Assembly (NCBI GenBank): GCA_023238725.1
Contig: CM041553.1
Location: 23,207,001-23,271,000 of the forward strand
Length of the DNA stretch: 64,000 nucleotides
Reading direction: 5' to 3'
Origin: Scortum barcoo
Lineage: Eukaryota > Chordata > Actinopteri > Centrarchiformes > Terapontidae
Shown: positions 12,511 to 20,599 of the stretch, in pieces
How the letters are laid out: every line of letters begins with the position of its first letter
How positions within the stretch are numbered: the stretch's first letter is position 1
Program-made: the position numbers and the translations under genes
The notes under the pieces: model-generated
The model's input: the letters and a program-made list of their open reading frames with translations, nothing else
Told to the model about the DNA's origin: nothing
Database searches by the model: none

Positions 12511-13690
12511 GATTCATTTTCACGACTCTGCCAAGGAGAGGTGGCGGTCACACTGGCCAGCAGTAGTTTTTTCAATTTTTTATCACATAAGTGTTGCTGA
12601 AATGCAGTAACTGAAGCCCTTTACAGGAAGACACTCGAGCACAAAATGTCCTACAACAGAGACCAACATTTTTGCCAGTGTGAGTGCACACCATGCTTAA
12701 TAATTACTGAAATGACAGATATTACTCCACCAGCGCCCTTTTAAACCAATTCAGTATCAGTGGGCCTTTTCAGATTGGCCACTGTGAAGGCAGCTTTTGA
12801 AGGGCTTTGACTAATGGTGGTTCAAAAGCAGCATGACTTGAAAAAGCCAGGCTGATTGTTCAGAGATAATTGTTTAGTTGGATTTTGCCAGATGGATAGA
12901 AATCAAGGATACATTCATTCACAGAAAAATGGACCACTTTCTGTGTTTGGTGGTCTAGTGTTTCGATTCGAGTTTCAATTACATTGTTTTGTACTTGTTT
13001 TAAGGGAACCTGTTCATTTCAGGTGTTCTAACTTGTAGAAAGTAAATAGCGACACAGTTTTTATATATTTTTATTGAGAAGGTCACTGAGCTAGAACATA
13101 CTGTGAAATTAAAGTTTAGAGATCTGAGCTGTTGGAAGTTTATGTCAAGGACCCGTCTCCTCTTAGAGCTGGGTTCAGATTTGTATTTTAAGGTTCTCAT
13201 ATTTCAATTAACATAAGTTAGTCTTTAGTGGCGGAGAGAGATGGGCCAGTGGGCCGTAATCCCTGAAAAACGCCACCTGCCACCAATTAGTTTCCTACAA
13301 TTCATTCAGCTTTTGGCATTTTGCCTCTCACAACACAAGTGAAACATGAATGAATTTATATTTTCAAGGGCGTACGTTTGTTGTGCTCACATCAGCCCAA
13401 ATGAATTGTATCAATGGGGGACATGTAGTGATTCAACAGGAACAAACAATGCAACGTTTTTTTTTTTTTTTTAAAGCATTTTGATAAAGCATTTAAAGCC
13501 TTGAACTGCACTGGCCCATGATGAATCATCATGATTATATTATTACAAATTAGAGCAAAAACCTGAAAAAACTAAATAAAGGCAAAGGTACAAGCATTGG
13601 TGTAAAGGTAGCTGAATAGTGGGCACGTTGTAAGCATACATAGTATTTCACAAATGGCCTCTAAATATTTTGTCTTTGTAATTAACAGTA
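12511..13690. other. Non-coding stretch, no gene seen
   Basis: Ordinary AT-rich sequence with a T16 run near 13457-13472. No repeat family or exon recognised. Confidence 0.6.
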
Positions 13691-14060
13691 TTTTTCACCC
13701 TTATTTGTTGCGAGCTGCTTGATGTAATTGCCTATGCAGGTATATATAAAGTTGTATCGAAATGGACTTAAATTTGATAAAGCCGCTGTGATTCATCCTC
13801 TCCGATGCCTGTTTAGATCTGGTCCACTCAATTTAGAGGTGTGTTCTAATTAACATTAGGTTAATTGCTCTGAAAGTGTGTTCCCGGTATATATAATGTG
13901 GTTAGAGTCACATGGCTCCGAGGCAGCATACCAGCCCCTGCCAAGATGTGTTTATAAAACAAATAATGAGAGGAGAAAATAATTACAAAAATTAATTAGA
14001 TACTAACTGCTGTCATTTGGTTATGGCACTCACTTATGAATTAAAAGTAGTTAGACAAAG
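13691..14060. other. Possible conserved non-coding block
   Basis: Rich in homeodomain-type cores: ATTAACATTAGGTTAATTGC near 13850-13870, AATAATTACAAAAATTAATTAG near 13978-14000. No coding frame and no repeat character. Suggestive of a developmental enhancer only. Confidence 0.22.
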
Positions 14061-15205
14061 TTTAGCTACTGGTTACCAAGCAACAGATTACAGTACTTTG
14101 ACAGACACAGAAAATATCCAGTTGCACACTCTGTATATTTGGGGCTCTAGACTCACTTGTGATGGCTGCAGCCGGGTTTACATGTTGAAATAAACACTTA
14201 AAATATCCTTCCTGAAGCCTGAACCTCCATCACCTCTCCAAAAAGAGTCCATTCTCACAGGGACAAAAATTAAAGGTTTGTTTGGTGAAACATTTACGAA
14301 TTTGTCACACTTTTGCATTTAAATAACTAACAAAATGTAAATAGCAGAGGCATCAAGTTCACAGAGTTTGAATTAAACACAGGAAGCACACCCAAATTTA
14401 AAAGTAAATTTTATAGGCTTTTTTGTTTTTCAGACTCTGTCCATGGTTCTGACCCTGTGGAATTCACTTGATGTGCTGTATTTTCCCATGACCGACGGCT
14501 TCCTGAACACACACATACCTGGTTAATGTGACATGGTCCAGTGACACTTCGCAGTTTTACAAGCTGATGAACGTTGCCTGAATGCAGTCGTCACGGTTAC
14601 CAGGTTGTCTGTGACCCCTGGTGATGGAAGTGGGTCGATGTAGTTAGACACAGCGAATCTGACAGTACATCTGACGGCTTGAACTGTGTTATTAAGAAAG
14701 TTCACTGCATCTCTCAGCAGAAGGTATCTCAGAGGATATATGTGTTGCCTTGCTATGTCAAGATTTTCCTTTAAATAAGCAACACAGTGGTGATTCTACG
14801 GCCCACTGATGAAAGCCCTTGTATTTGCAGGAATATGACCGAGATATTGGTAGTGACTTTCCTGGAAAAAGCACAAGCATCACACAGTTGCCACAACTTG
14901 CCTGTGTGTGACGTCCAGATACACACCTGCAATTACTGATTACCACTATGGATACCACGAAAGTCAACAAAATAAAAATGTTCTAAATTAATGTTCGAAG
15001 TTCATATTAATAACGTTTTGTTTTGTTTTTTAGAAAAAAAGAACAAACACCAAACACCGTTTTAAACTTATATCCAGATGATTTGGTGCTTTGTAATAAA
15101 CAGTGTATCAGCGTTACTGCACTTTGTTTTGTGTGTTTCCACTCTTCCACCAGCTGCTTCAGACAGTTTAAACAAAACTAGAAGTTTCACTGAGTAAATA
15201 ACTCA
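14061..15205. other. Non-coding stretch, no gene seen
   Basis: Short chance open frames on both strands, none with splice-site context or recognisable motif. No repeat recognised. Confidence 0.55.
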
Positions 15206-15392
15206 TTAACCCTCATGTTATGTTCCGGTCAAATTTGACTGATTTAAAAGTTTTATCTCTGAAAAATGTACTTCATTTGATCACACTTACCTTAGATTCC
15301 ATGACTTTGTCCACAAAGAGGATTTCAACACAAAAAATTGTATTGATTTAAATGCAATTTTGTGTGTTTTATTCAACTTTTGTACACTCTTG

Positions 15393-15416
15393 GTGTTCCC
15401 GGTCAAAAATGACCGG
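15393..15416. repeat. Subterminal palindrome of the piggyBac-type element (left inner)
   Basis: GTGTTCCCGGTCAAAAATGACCGG contains the dyad CCGGTCA-nnnn-TGACCGG. Related copies lie at 15220-15235 (left outer), 16154-16176 (right inner, inverted: GTCACTTTTGACCAGGAACAC) and 16431-16449 (right outer, inverted: CGGTCTTGACCGGGAACAC). The mirror arrangement suggests transposase-binding repeats. Confidence 0.55.
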
Positions 15417-15479
15417 TCATTAGAAATGAATGGGGGAGACGACAATTAGTGTATAAAAGTGAGCTCAGGTACATCGTAA

Positions 15480-15680
15480 GTGAGGCTCTTGATTGATTTG
15501 ATCACCACACTGGTGATCAAATATATATTGGTTGTCAAGTGTCAGAAGCTGAAGATGACAGAATATAATCCAGAGCAAGAAATAACTCATGTCAAAACAA
15601 GCGTAACGTGCCATAAATGCAATGCATATATTTGCAAGGTGCATGCAACAATCTGCACATATTGTCCAACATGTGCATGA
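15480..15680 (+). pseudogene. Remnant of piggyBac transposase C-terminus (cysteine-rich domain)
   Basis: A 66-codon frame ends in a compact Cys/His cluster: C44-x2-C47-x4-C52-x2-H55-x3-C59-x2-C62-x2-C65, just before the stop. piggyBac transposases carry such a cysteine-rich zinc-binding domain at the very C-terminus, which contacts the transposon ends; the DDE catalytic domain that should precede it is absent. The first 30 or so residues may not be original coding sequence, because they overlap an 11-bp-arm inverted repeat (15496-15522), and the ATG is simply the first available. TATAAAAG just upstream (about 15452-15460) could be an element promoter. Family assignment rests on the combination of this domain with the TTAA/CCC ends; function is certainly lost for transposition but the small frame itself is intact. 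Confidence 0.6.
15496..15522. repeat. Perfect inverted repeat inside the piggyBac-type element
   Basis: ATTTGATCACC (15496-15506) and GGTGATCAAAT (15512-15522) are exact reverse complements separated by 5 bases. It lies at the start of the transposase remnant frame. Possibly a remnant of an internal deletion junction or an extra protein-binding site. Confidence 0.8.
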
Positions 15681-16555
15681 GAAAAAACACCATTGAAGTT
15701 TGAGTTAACCCACTCCACCAAGTTTAGAAGCCTGATTTTATATCAGTTTTCAGTTTTTTTCTGTTATCATAAAAAAAACTGACAGACTGATGAACATGAA
15801 CATGTAATGTCATGGTTCTTGTTAGTTGGTGTGGTAACTTCAGGCTTTGAAAAAGACCACTCGACAACTTGCTGTTGCTCATATGAGCTTTATCTATAAC
15901 TTGCAAAAGGCATTCTCTTGGACACCGAGGCTTACACTGCTCAAAATGTGAAACACATGGAAGGCAAAACAACGCGTGAGAGGGAAAACCCCGGGAAAAA
16001 GCATCTCTTACAAACAGCTACCCTATAGAAGATTATAAGTATTAAACCTTTTTTATAGTGCTCATATTACAACAGTTGTTCTTTAATGTATAAAGATATT
16101 GATCTTGGAATATTGTGAAATAGTTAAGGGATAATTAAATAATATAATCTTCCCAGTCACTTTTGACCAGGAACACAACAGGTGTTACTTTATGTGACTG
16201 TTTACAAATTTTAAATGGTTTCAAAATAAATGTTGTTGGTAACTTTGACCCAAAGTAGTCTGTGATAAACAGTATTCTATGTTTCATCTGATTATTTCTT
16301 AAAGTCAAAATAACCTAGAAATTATGTTTTTTAGAACTCGAATTCAAGATGTATAAGCTCAGATCAATGAAGGCATACAGGCCATGAATAACAAATAGAA
16401 ATTAAGTTTTTATGATGAGTTATAATGGAACGGTCTTGACCGGGAACACAAAATCGTAACATGAAATGAACATAACATGAGGGTTAAATAACTAAATTTC
16501 ACAGAGTACATATAGTTTCTAACACATTTAAGATTTCCATTTTTTTTTTTTATAG

Positions 16556-16760
16556 TTGAATCAAGATTCAAGATTCAAGATAGCCTTTACAAGTCCCACA
16601 GGGGGGAAATTCACATTGTAACAGTAGCAAGACACACTGTGGAAACAACAGCAGGAAAAATGCAAAGCAAAAACATAGAATAAAATAAAATAAAATAAAA
16701 TATCAGCATGTGCAAAGTGTATTGAAATGGTCGAAACATGTATTCAAACGTGTGTATGTA
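16556..16760 (-). mobile_element. LINE 3'-terminal fragment (5'-truncated)
   Basis: Read on the minus strand it ends with TGTGAATTTCCCCCCTGTGG, GACTTGTAAAGGCTATC and a short repeated tail TTGAATCTTGAATC. The phrase 'gtgaatttcccc...ggga.taataaagg' followed by a short tandem tail is the characteristic 3' end of abundant teleost non-LTR elements. The 5' limit is uncertain; a (TAAAA)n stretch at 16679-16702 lies inside. No coding sequence remains. Confidence 0.5.
16679..16702. repeat. (TAAAA)n short tandem repeat
   Basis: Four to five copies of AAAAT/TAAAA in a row, within the LINE 3' fragment. Confidence 0.85.
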
Positions 16761-17122
16761 ATCTGTAGACACGAATGGGCGTATGCTGTAACATATGGTT
16801 TTATGAAAAAATTATCCAAAATTGTATGGTCCTGACTAGTTTAATAGGTTTAGCTGTAGGGTGAGTGTAATGCATTTATTTCTGGCCATTTTTATAAAAC
16901 CACCCACACAGCAGGCTTTAATGCCAGATATGGGGATCAGACACTTGCTTTTCGCTTCAAATACTTTATTTTGTTCAATGTTTTTTTAACTGTTTTTGCT
17001 TTTATCACTTTAAAATAAAATACAATACCATTCACCTCCCACGAGATATGAGGGAGGCTGTTTAAAATCAGTGGTTAGCACTTTCAGCCTGATTATGCCT
17101 TTCAAAGGTATTTTGTCATTGA
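16761..17122. other. Unique spacer between LINE fragments
   Basis: AT-rich sequence without gene or repeat signal. The pre-insertion target of the Rex3-type element lies at its right edge. Confidence 0.5.
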
Positions 17123-17136
17123 GGATTCCCCAACCC
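17123..17136. repeat. Target-site duplication, left copy (14 bp)
   Basis: GGATTCCCCAACCC, identical to 20586-20599. It directly abuts the 3' tail of the minus-strand LINE and marks the insertion boundaries. Confidence 0.92.
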
Positions 17137-17166
17137 ATCTTCATCTTCTTCTTCATCTTCTTCATC
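17137..17166 (-). repeat. Short-repeat 3' tail of the RTE element
   Basis: On the minus strand the tail is an irregular run of GAAGAT and GAA units ending exactly at the target-site duplication. RTE-clade elements end in short tandem repeats rather than poly(A). Confidence 0.8.
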
Positions 17167-17660
17167 CGCTTGGTCCGGGACCGGGTCGCGGAGGCAGCAG
17201 TCTGAGCAGAGATGCCCAGACTTCCCTCACCCCAGACACTTCCTCCAGCTCTTCCGGGGGACCCCGAGGCGTTCCCAGGCCAGCCGAGAGAGACATAGTT
17301 TCTCCAGCGTGTCCTGGGTCTTCCCCGAGGCCTCCTCCCGGTGGGACATGCCTGGAACACCTCCCTAGGGAGGCGTCCAGGGGGCATCCGAAACAGATGC
17401 CCAAGCCACCTCAGCTGACTCCTCTCGATGCGAAGGAGCAGCGGCTCTACTCCGAGCTCCTCCCGAGTGACCGAGCTTCTCACCCTATCTCTAAGGGAGC
17501 GCCCAGCCACCCTGCGGAGGAAACTCATTTCGGCCGCTTGTATCCGCGATCTTGTCCTTTCGGTCATTACCCAAAGTTCATGACCATAGGTGAGGGTGGG
17601 AACGTAGATTGACCGGTAAATCGAGAGCTTCATGCCTTTCGACTCAGCTCCTTCTTCACC
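17167..17660 (-). pseudogene. RTE ORF, C-terminal region (broken)
   Basis: The frame starting with LSIYRSIYVPTLTYGHELWV covers the conserved region after the reverse transcriptase palm, with TERTRSRIQAAEMSFLRRVA and ERSQLRWLGHLFRMPPGRLP. Near 17300 the family sequence passes into another frame (PPEELEEVSGVREVWASLL), so one indel disrupts the end. As a result, the original frame runs through the tail and target duplication into flanking DNA, ending at 17010. Just upstream, around 17640-17660, another indel separates this part from the reverse transcriptase frame. Confidence 0.75.
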
Positions 17661-18589
17661 ACGACGGTCCGGTACACCGACCGCATAACTGCGGACGCTG
17701 CACCAATCCGCCTGTCAATCTCACGCTCCGATCTTTCCCTCACTCGTGAACAAGACCCCGAGATACTTGAACTCCTCCACTTGAGGCAGGACCTCTCCAC
17801 CCACCTGGAGAGGGCATGCCACCCTTTTCCGGTCGAGAACCATGGCCTCGGATTTGGAGGTGCTGATTCTCATCCCAGCCGCTTCACACTCGGCTGCAAA
17901 CCGCTCCAGTACATGCTGAAGGTCCTGGCCTGATGAAGCCATCAGGACAACATCATCCGCAAAAAGCAGAGATGAAATCCTGTGGTTCCCAAACCGGACT
18001 CCCTCCGGCCCCTGGCTACGCCTAGAAATCCTGTCCATAAAGATTATGAACAGGACCGGTGACAAAGGGCAGCCCTGCCGGAGTCCAACATGCACTGGGA
18101 ACAGGTCTGACTTACTGCCGGCAATGCGAACCAAGCTCCTGCTCCGGTCGCACAGAGACCGAACAGCCCTTAGCAAAGGCTCCCCGGACCCCATACTCAT
18201 GGGAGCACCCCCACAGAATACCACGAGGGACACGGTCGAATGCCTTCTCCAGATCCACAAAGCACATGTGGACTGGTTGGGCAAACTCCCATAAACCCTC
18301 AAGCACCCTGTGGAGGGTATAGAGCTGGTCCAGTGTTCCACGACCAGGACGAAAACCGCATTGTTCCTCCTGAATCCGAGGGTCGACTATCGGCCGAATT
18401 CTCCTCTCCAGTACCCTGGCGTATAGACCTTCCTGGGGAGGCTGAGAAGTGTGATCCCCTGTAGTTGGAACACACTCTCCGGTCCCCCTTTTTAAAAAGA
18501 GGGACCACCACCCCAGTTTGCCACACCAGAGGCACTGTCCCCAACCTCCATGCAATGTTGCAAAGGCGTGTCAGCCAAGACAGCCCCAC
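17661..18589 (-). pseudogene. RTE ORF, reverse transcriptase domain (frameshifted)
   Basis: Reverse transcriptase motifs follow the normal order on the minus strand: VPLFKKGD-RR-CSNYRG (18482-18505 onward), QCGFRPGRGTLDQLYTLHRV, FVDLEKAFDRVPRG (motif A; catalytic Asp in DLEKAFD at 18235-18255), GLRQGCPLSPVLF (motif B; 18054-18083) and LLFADDVVL (motif C; FADD at 17952-17963), then QVEEFKYLGVLFTSEGK (thumb-side conserved block). The catalytic aspartates are kept, but the parts lie in different frames: shifts near 18450, near 18178 and again near 17730. These breaks make the copy unable to produce a working polymerase. Confidence 0.85.
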
Positions 18590-19379
18590 ACAACATCCAG
18601 AGATTTGAGGTACTCAGGGCGGATCTCATCCACCCCCGGCGCCTTGCCACTGCAAGGAGCTTACATGAACTACCTCAGTGACTTCGGCTTGGGTGATGGA
18701 CGAGTCCACCTCAGAGACCCCAGCCTCCGCTTCCTCATTGGAAGGCAAGTCGGTGGGATTGAGGAGATCCTCGAAGTATTTCTTCCACCGTCCGACAATG
18801 TCCCCAGTCGAGGTCAACAGCTCCCCACCTGCACTGTAAACAGTGTTGGCTGCAGAGTACTGCCTTCCCCCTTCTGAGGCGCCGGACGGTTTGCCAGAAT
18901 CTCTTCGAGGCCGACCGATAGTCCTCCTCCATGGCCCTCACCGAACTCCTCCCAGACCCGAGTTTTTGCCTCCAGGACCGTCCGGGCTGCGGCTTGCTTG
19001 GCCTGCCGGTGTCACCTGTCAACTGCGTCCAGGAGTCCCACAGGCCAACATGGTCCGATAGGGACTCCTTCTTCAGCCTGACGGCATCCCTTACTTTCAG
19101 CGGTGTCCACCACTGGGTTCGGGGTTGCACGCCACGACAGGCACCAGAGACCTTGCGTCCCACAACTTCCGAACTGCCGCGTCGACAATGGAGGCAGAGA
19201 ACATGGTCCACCACTCGGACTCAATGTCCCCAGCCTCCCTCGGAATCTGTGAGCAAGCTCTTCCGGAGGTGGGAGTTGAAGACCTCCCTGACAGAGGGCT
19301 CGGCCAGATGCGTTCCCAACAGACCCTCACAATACGTTTGGGTCTGCCAGGTCTGTCCAACTTCCTCCTCTGCCAGCGG
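18590..19379 (-). pseudogene. RTE ORF, linker between endonuclease and reverse transcriptase (broken)
   Basis: Recognisable pieces on the minus strand are IPREAGDIESEW, YRSASKRFWQTVRRLRRGK, STGDIVGRWKKYFEDLLNPT and EVDSSITQAEVTEVV, which form the family-specific linker. They are distributed over at least three frames, with indels around 19100, 18810-18830 and 18650. Confidence 0.7.
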
Positions 19380-20111
19380 ATCCAACTCACCACCAGGTGG
19401 TGATCGGTTGACAACTCAGCCCCTCTCTTTACCCGAAAGTGTCCAAGACATATAGGCCGGCCGGAGATCAGATGAAACGACAACAAAGTCGATCATCGAC
19501 CTCCAAGCCTAAAGGGTGTCCTGGTGCCACGTGCACTGATGGACACCCTTATATGCTCGAACATTTATGGTGTTCGTTATGGACAAACTGTGACTGACTA
19601 GCACAGAAGTCCAATAACAGAACACCGCTCGGGAGTTCAGATCGGGAGGCCGTTCCTCCGATCACGCCTCCAGGTATCACTGTTGTTGCCCACGTGAGCG
19701 TTGAAGTCCCCCAGTAGAACAATGGAGTCCCCAGTCGGGAGCACTATCAAGTACCCCTCCCAGGGACTCCAAGAAGGCCGGGTACTCTGTACTGCTGTTC
19801 GGCCCGTAGGCAGCAAACAAACAACAGCAAGAGACCTATCCCCAACCCGAAGGCGCAGGGAAGGCGACCCTCTCGTTCACCGGGGTGAACTCCAACACAT
19901 GGCGGCTGAGCTGGGGAGCTATAAGCAAGCCCACACCAGCTCGCCGCCACTCACCCTGGGCAACTCCAGAGTAGTGGAGGGTCCAGCCCCTCTCAAGGAG
20001 CTGGGTTCCAGAGCCCAAGCTATGCGTGGAGGTGAGCCCGACTATCTCTAGCCAGGTACCTCTCAACCTCCCGCACGAGCTCAGGCTCCTTCCCCCCCAG
20101 CGAGGTGACAT
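19380..20111 (-). pseudogene. RTE ORF, endonuclease domain (frameshifted)
   Basis: The N-terminal half of the domain (LEIVGLTSTHSLGSGTQLLE, AGVGLLIAPQLSRHVLEF) lies in one frame at 19836-20111. The catalytic GDFNAHVG (19688-19711) and STDHHLV (STDHH at 19397-19411) lie in another, so there is an indel between about 19836 and 19715. A stop follows shortly after GDFNAHVG because of a further indel near 19640. In active elements this domain nicks the target DNA to prime reverse transcription. The Asp/Asn and Asp/His pairs of the active site are still readable. Confidence 0.8.
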
Positions 20112-20585
20112 TCCATGTCCCTATTGCCAGAGTTTTGGTCCAGGGATTGGGTCGTCGAGGCCCCCCGCCACCACACTGCTACCCAAACCACATTGCACCG
20201 GCCCCTCATGGACCTTCCTGCGGGTGGTGAGCCTACTGGAAGGCGGGCCCATCGCGTCGCCATTTCGGGCTGAGCCCGGCCGGGTCCCGTGGGCAAAGAC
20301 TGGCAAAGACCCGGCCACCAGGCGCTCGCCTGAGCCCCAACCCCAGGCCTGGCTCCAGGGTGGGGCCCCGGTAACGCCTAATCCAATCCGGCGGCGACGT
20401 AACGGTCCTTGATGTTCTTCTGTTCATGATGGGCTTGTGAACCGCTCTTAGTCTGGCCCGTCACCTAGGACCTGTTTGCCATGGGAGACCCTACCAGGGG
20501 CGTAATGCCCCCGACAACATAGCTCCTAGGATCATTCTGGGCACACAAACCCCTCCACCACAGTTAAGGTGGCGGTTCAAGGAGG
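20112..20585 (-). pseudogene. RTE element 5' region and N-terminal coding segment
   Basis: On the minus strand this begins CCTCCTTGAACCGCCACC at the target duplication and includes a stretch specifying RYRGPTLEPG- and AGSLPVFAHGTRPGSARNGD-like peptides in two frames. I recognise it as the 5' part of the fish Rex3-type element. The true start codon cannot be set because indels are present. Confidence 0.6.
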
Positions 20586-20599
20586 GGATTCCCCAACCC
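20586..20599. repeat. Target-site duplication, right copy (14 bp)
   Basis: GGATTCCCCAACCC, identical to 17123-17136, adjoining the 5' end of the minus-strand LINE. Confidence 0.92.

Larger units (their letters stand above)
15206..16487 (+). mobile_element. piggyBac-type DNA transposon, internally deleted, with TTAA ends
   Basis: The left end reads TTAACCCTCATGTTATGTTC (15206-15225) and the right end is its exact reverse complement (16468-16487), so the outer TTAA is the duplicated target and the terminal inverted repeat starts CCCTCATG. TTAA targets and ends starting CCC are hallmarks of the piggyBac superfamily. Length is about 1.27 kb, well short of an autonomous element, and the only coding remnant is a cysteine-rich C-terminal domain (15480-15680). 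Subterminal GGTCA/TGACC palindromes are arranged symmetrically near both ends. The perfect ends suggest a comparatively recent insertion. It was presumably moved by a transposase encoded elsewhere. Orientation is set by the coding remnant. Confidence 0.85.
17137..20585 (-). mobile_element. Rex3-like RTE-clade non-LTR retrotransposon, near full length, inactive
   Basis: About 3.45 kb, visibly more GC-rich than its surroundings, bounded by a perfect 14-bp target-site duplication. On the minus strand it encodes, in order, an N-terminal segment, an apurinic/apyrimidinic-type endonuclease (GDFNAHVG, STDHHLV), a linker, a reverse transcriptase (VPLFKKGD, FVDLEKAFDRVPRG, GLRQGCPLSP, FADD) and a C-terminal region (YGHELWVMTERTRSRIQAAE). 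The 3' end is a short GATGAA/GAAGAT repeat instead of poly(A), as in RTE elements. About 3.2-3.4 kb with a single ORF is the expected size of full-length RTE members, whereas most fish copies are 5'-truncated. Several frameshifts and stops show it is dead. The RTE assignment is firm; the name Rex3 is from recognition of the fish family's protein, without a database search. Confidence 0.85.

Noticed and set aside
17397..20412. Plus-strand frames across the LINE (up to 174 codons)
   Set aside because: They are antisense shadows of the minus-strand retrotransposon coding sequence in GC-rich DNA.
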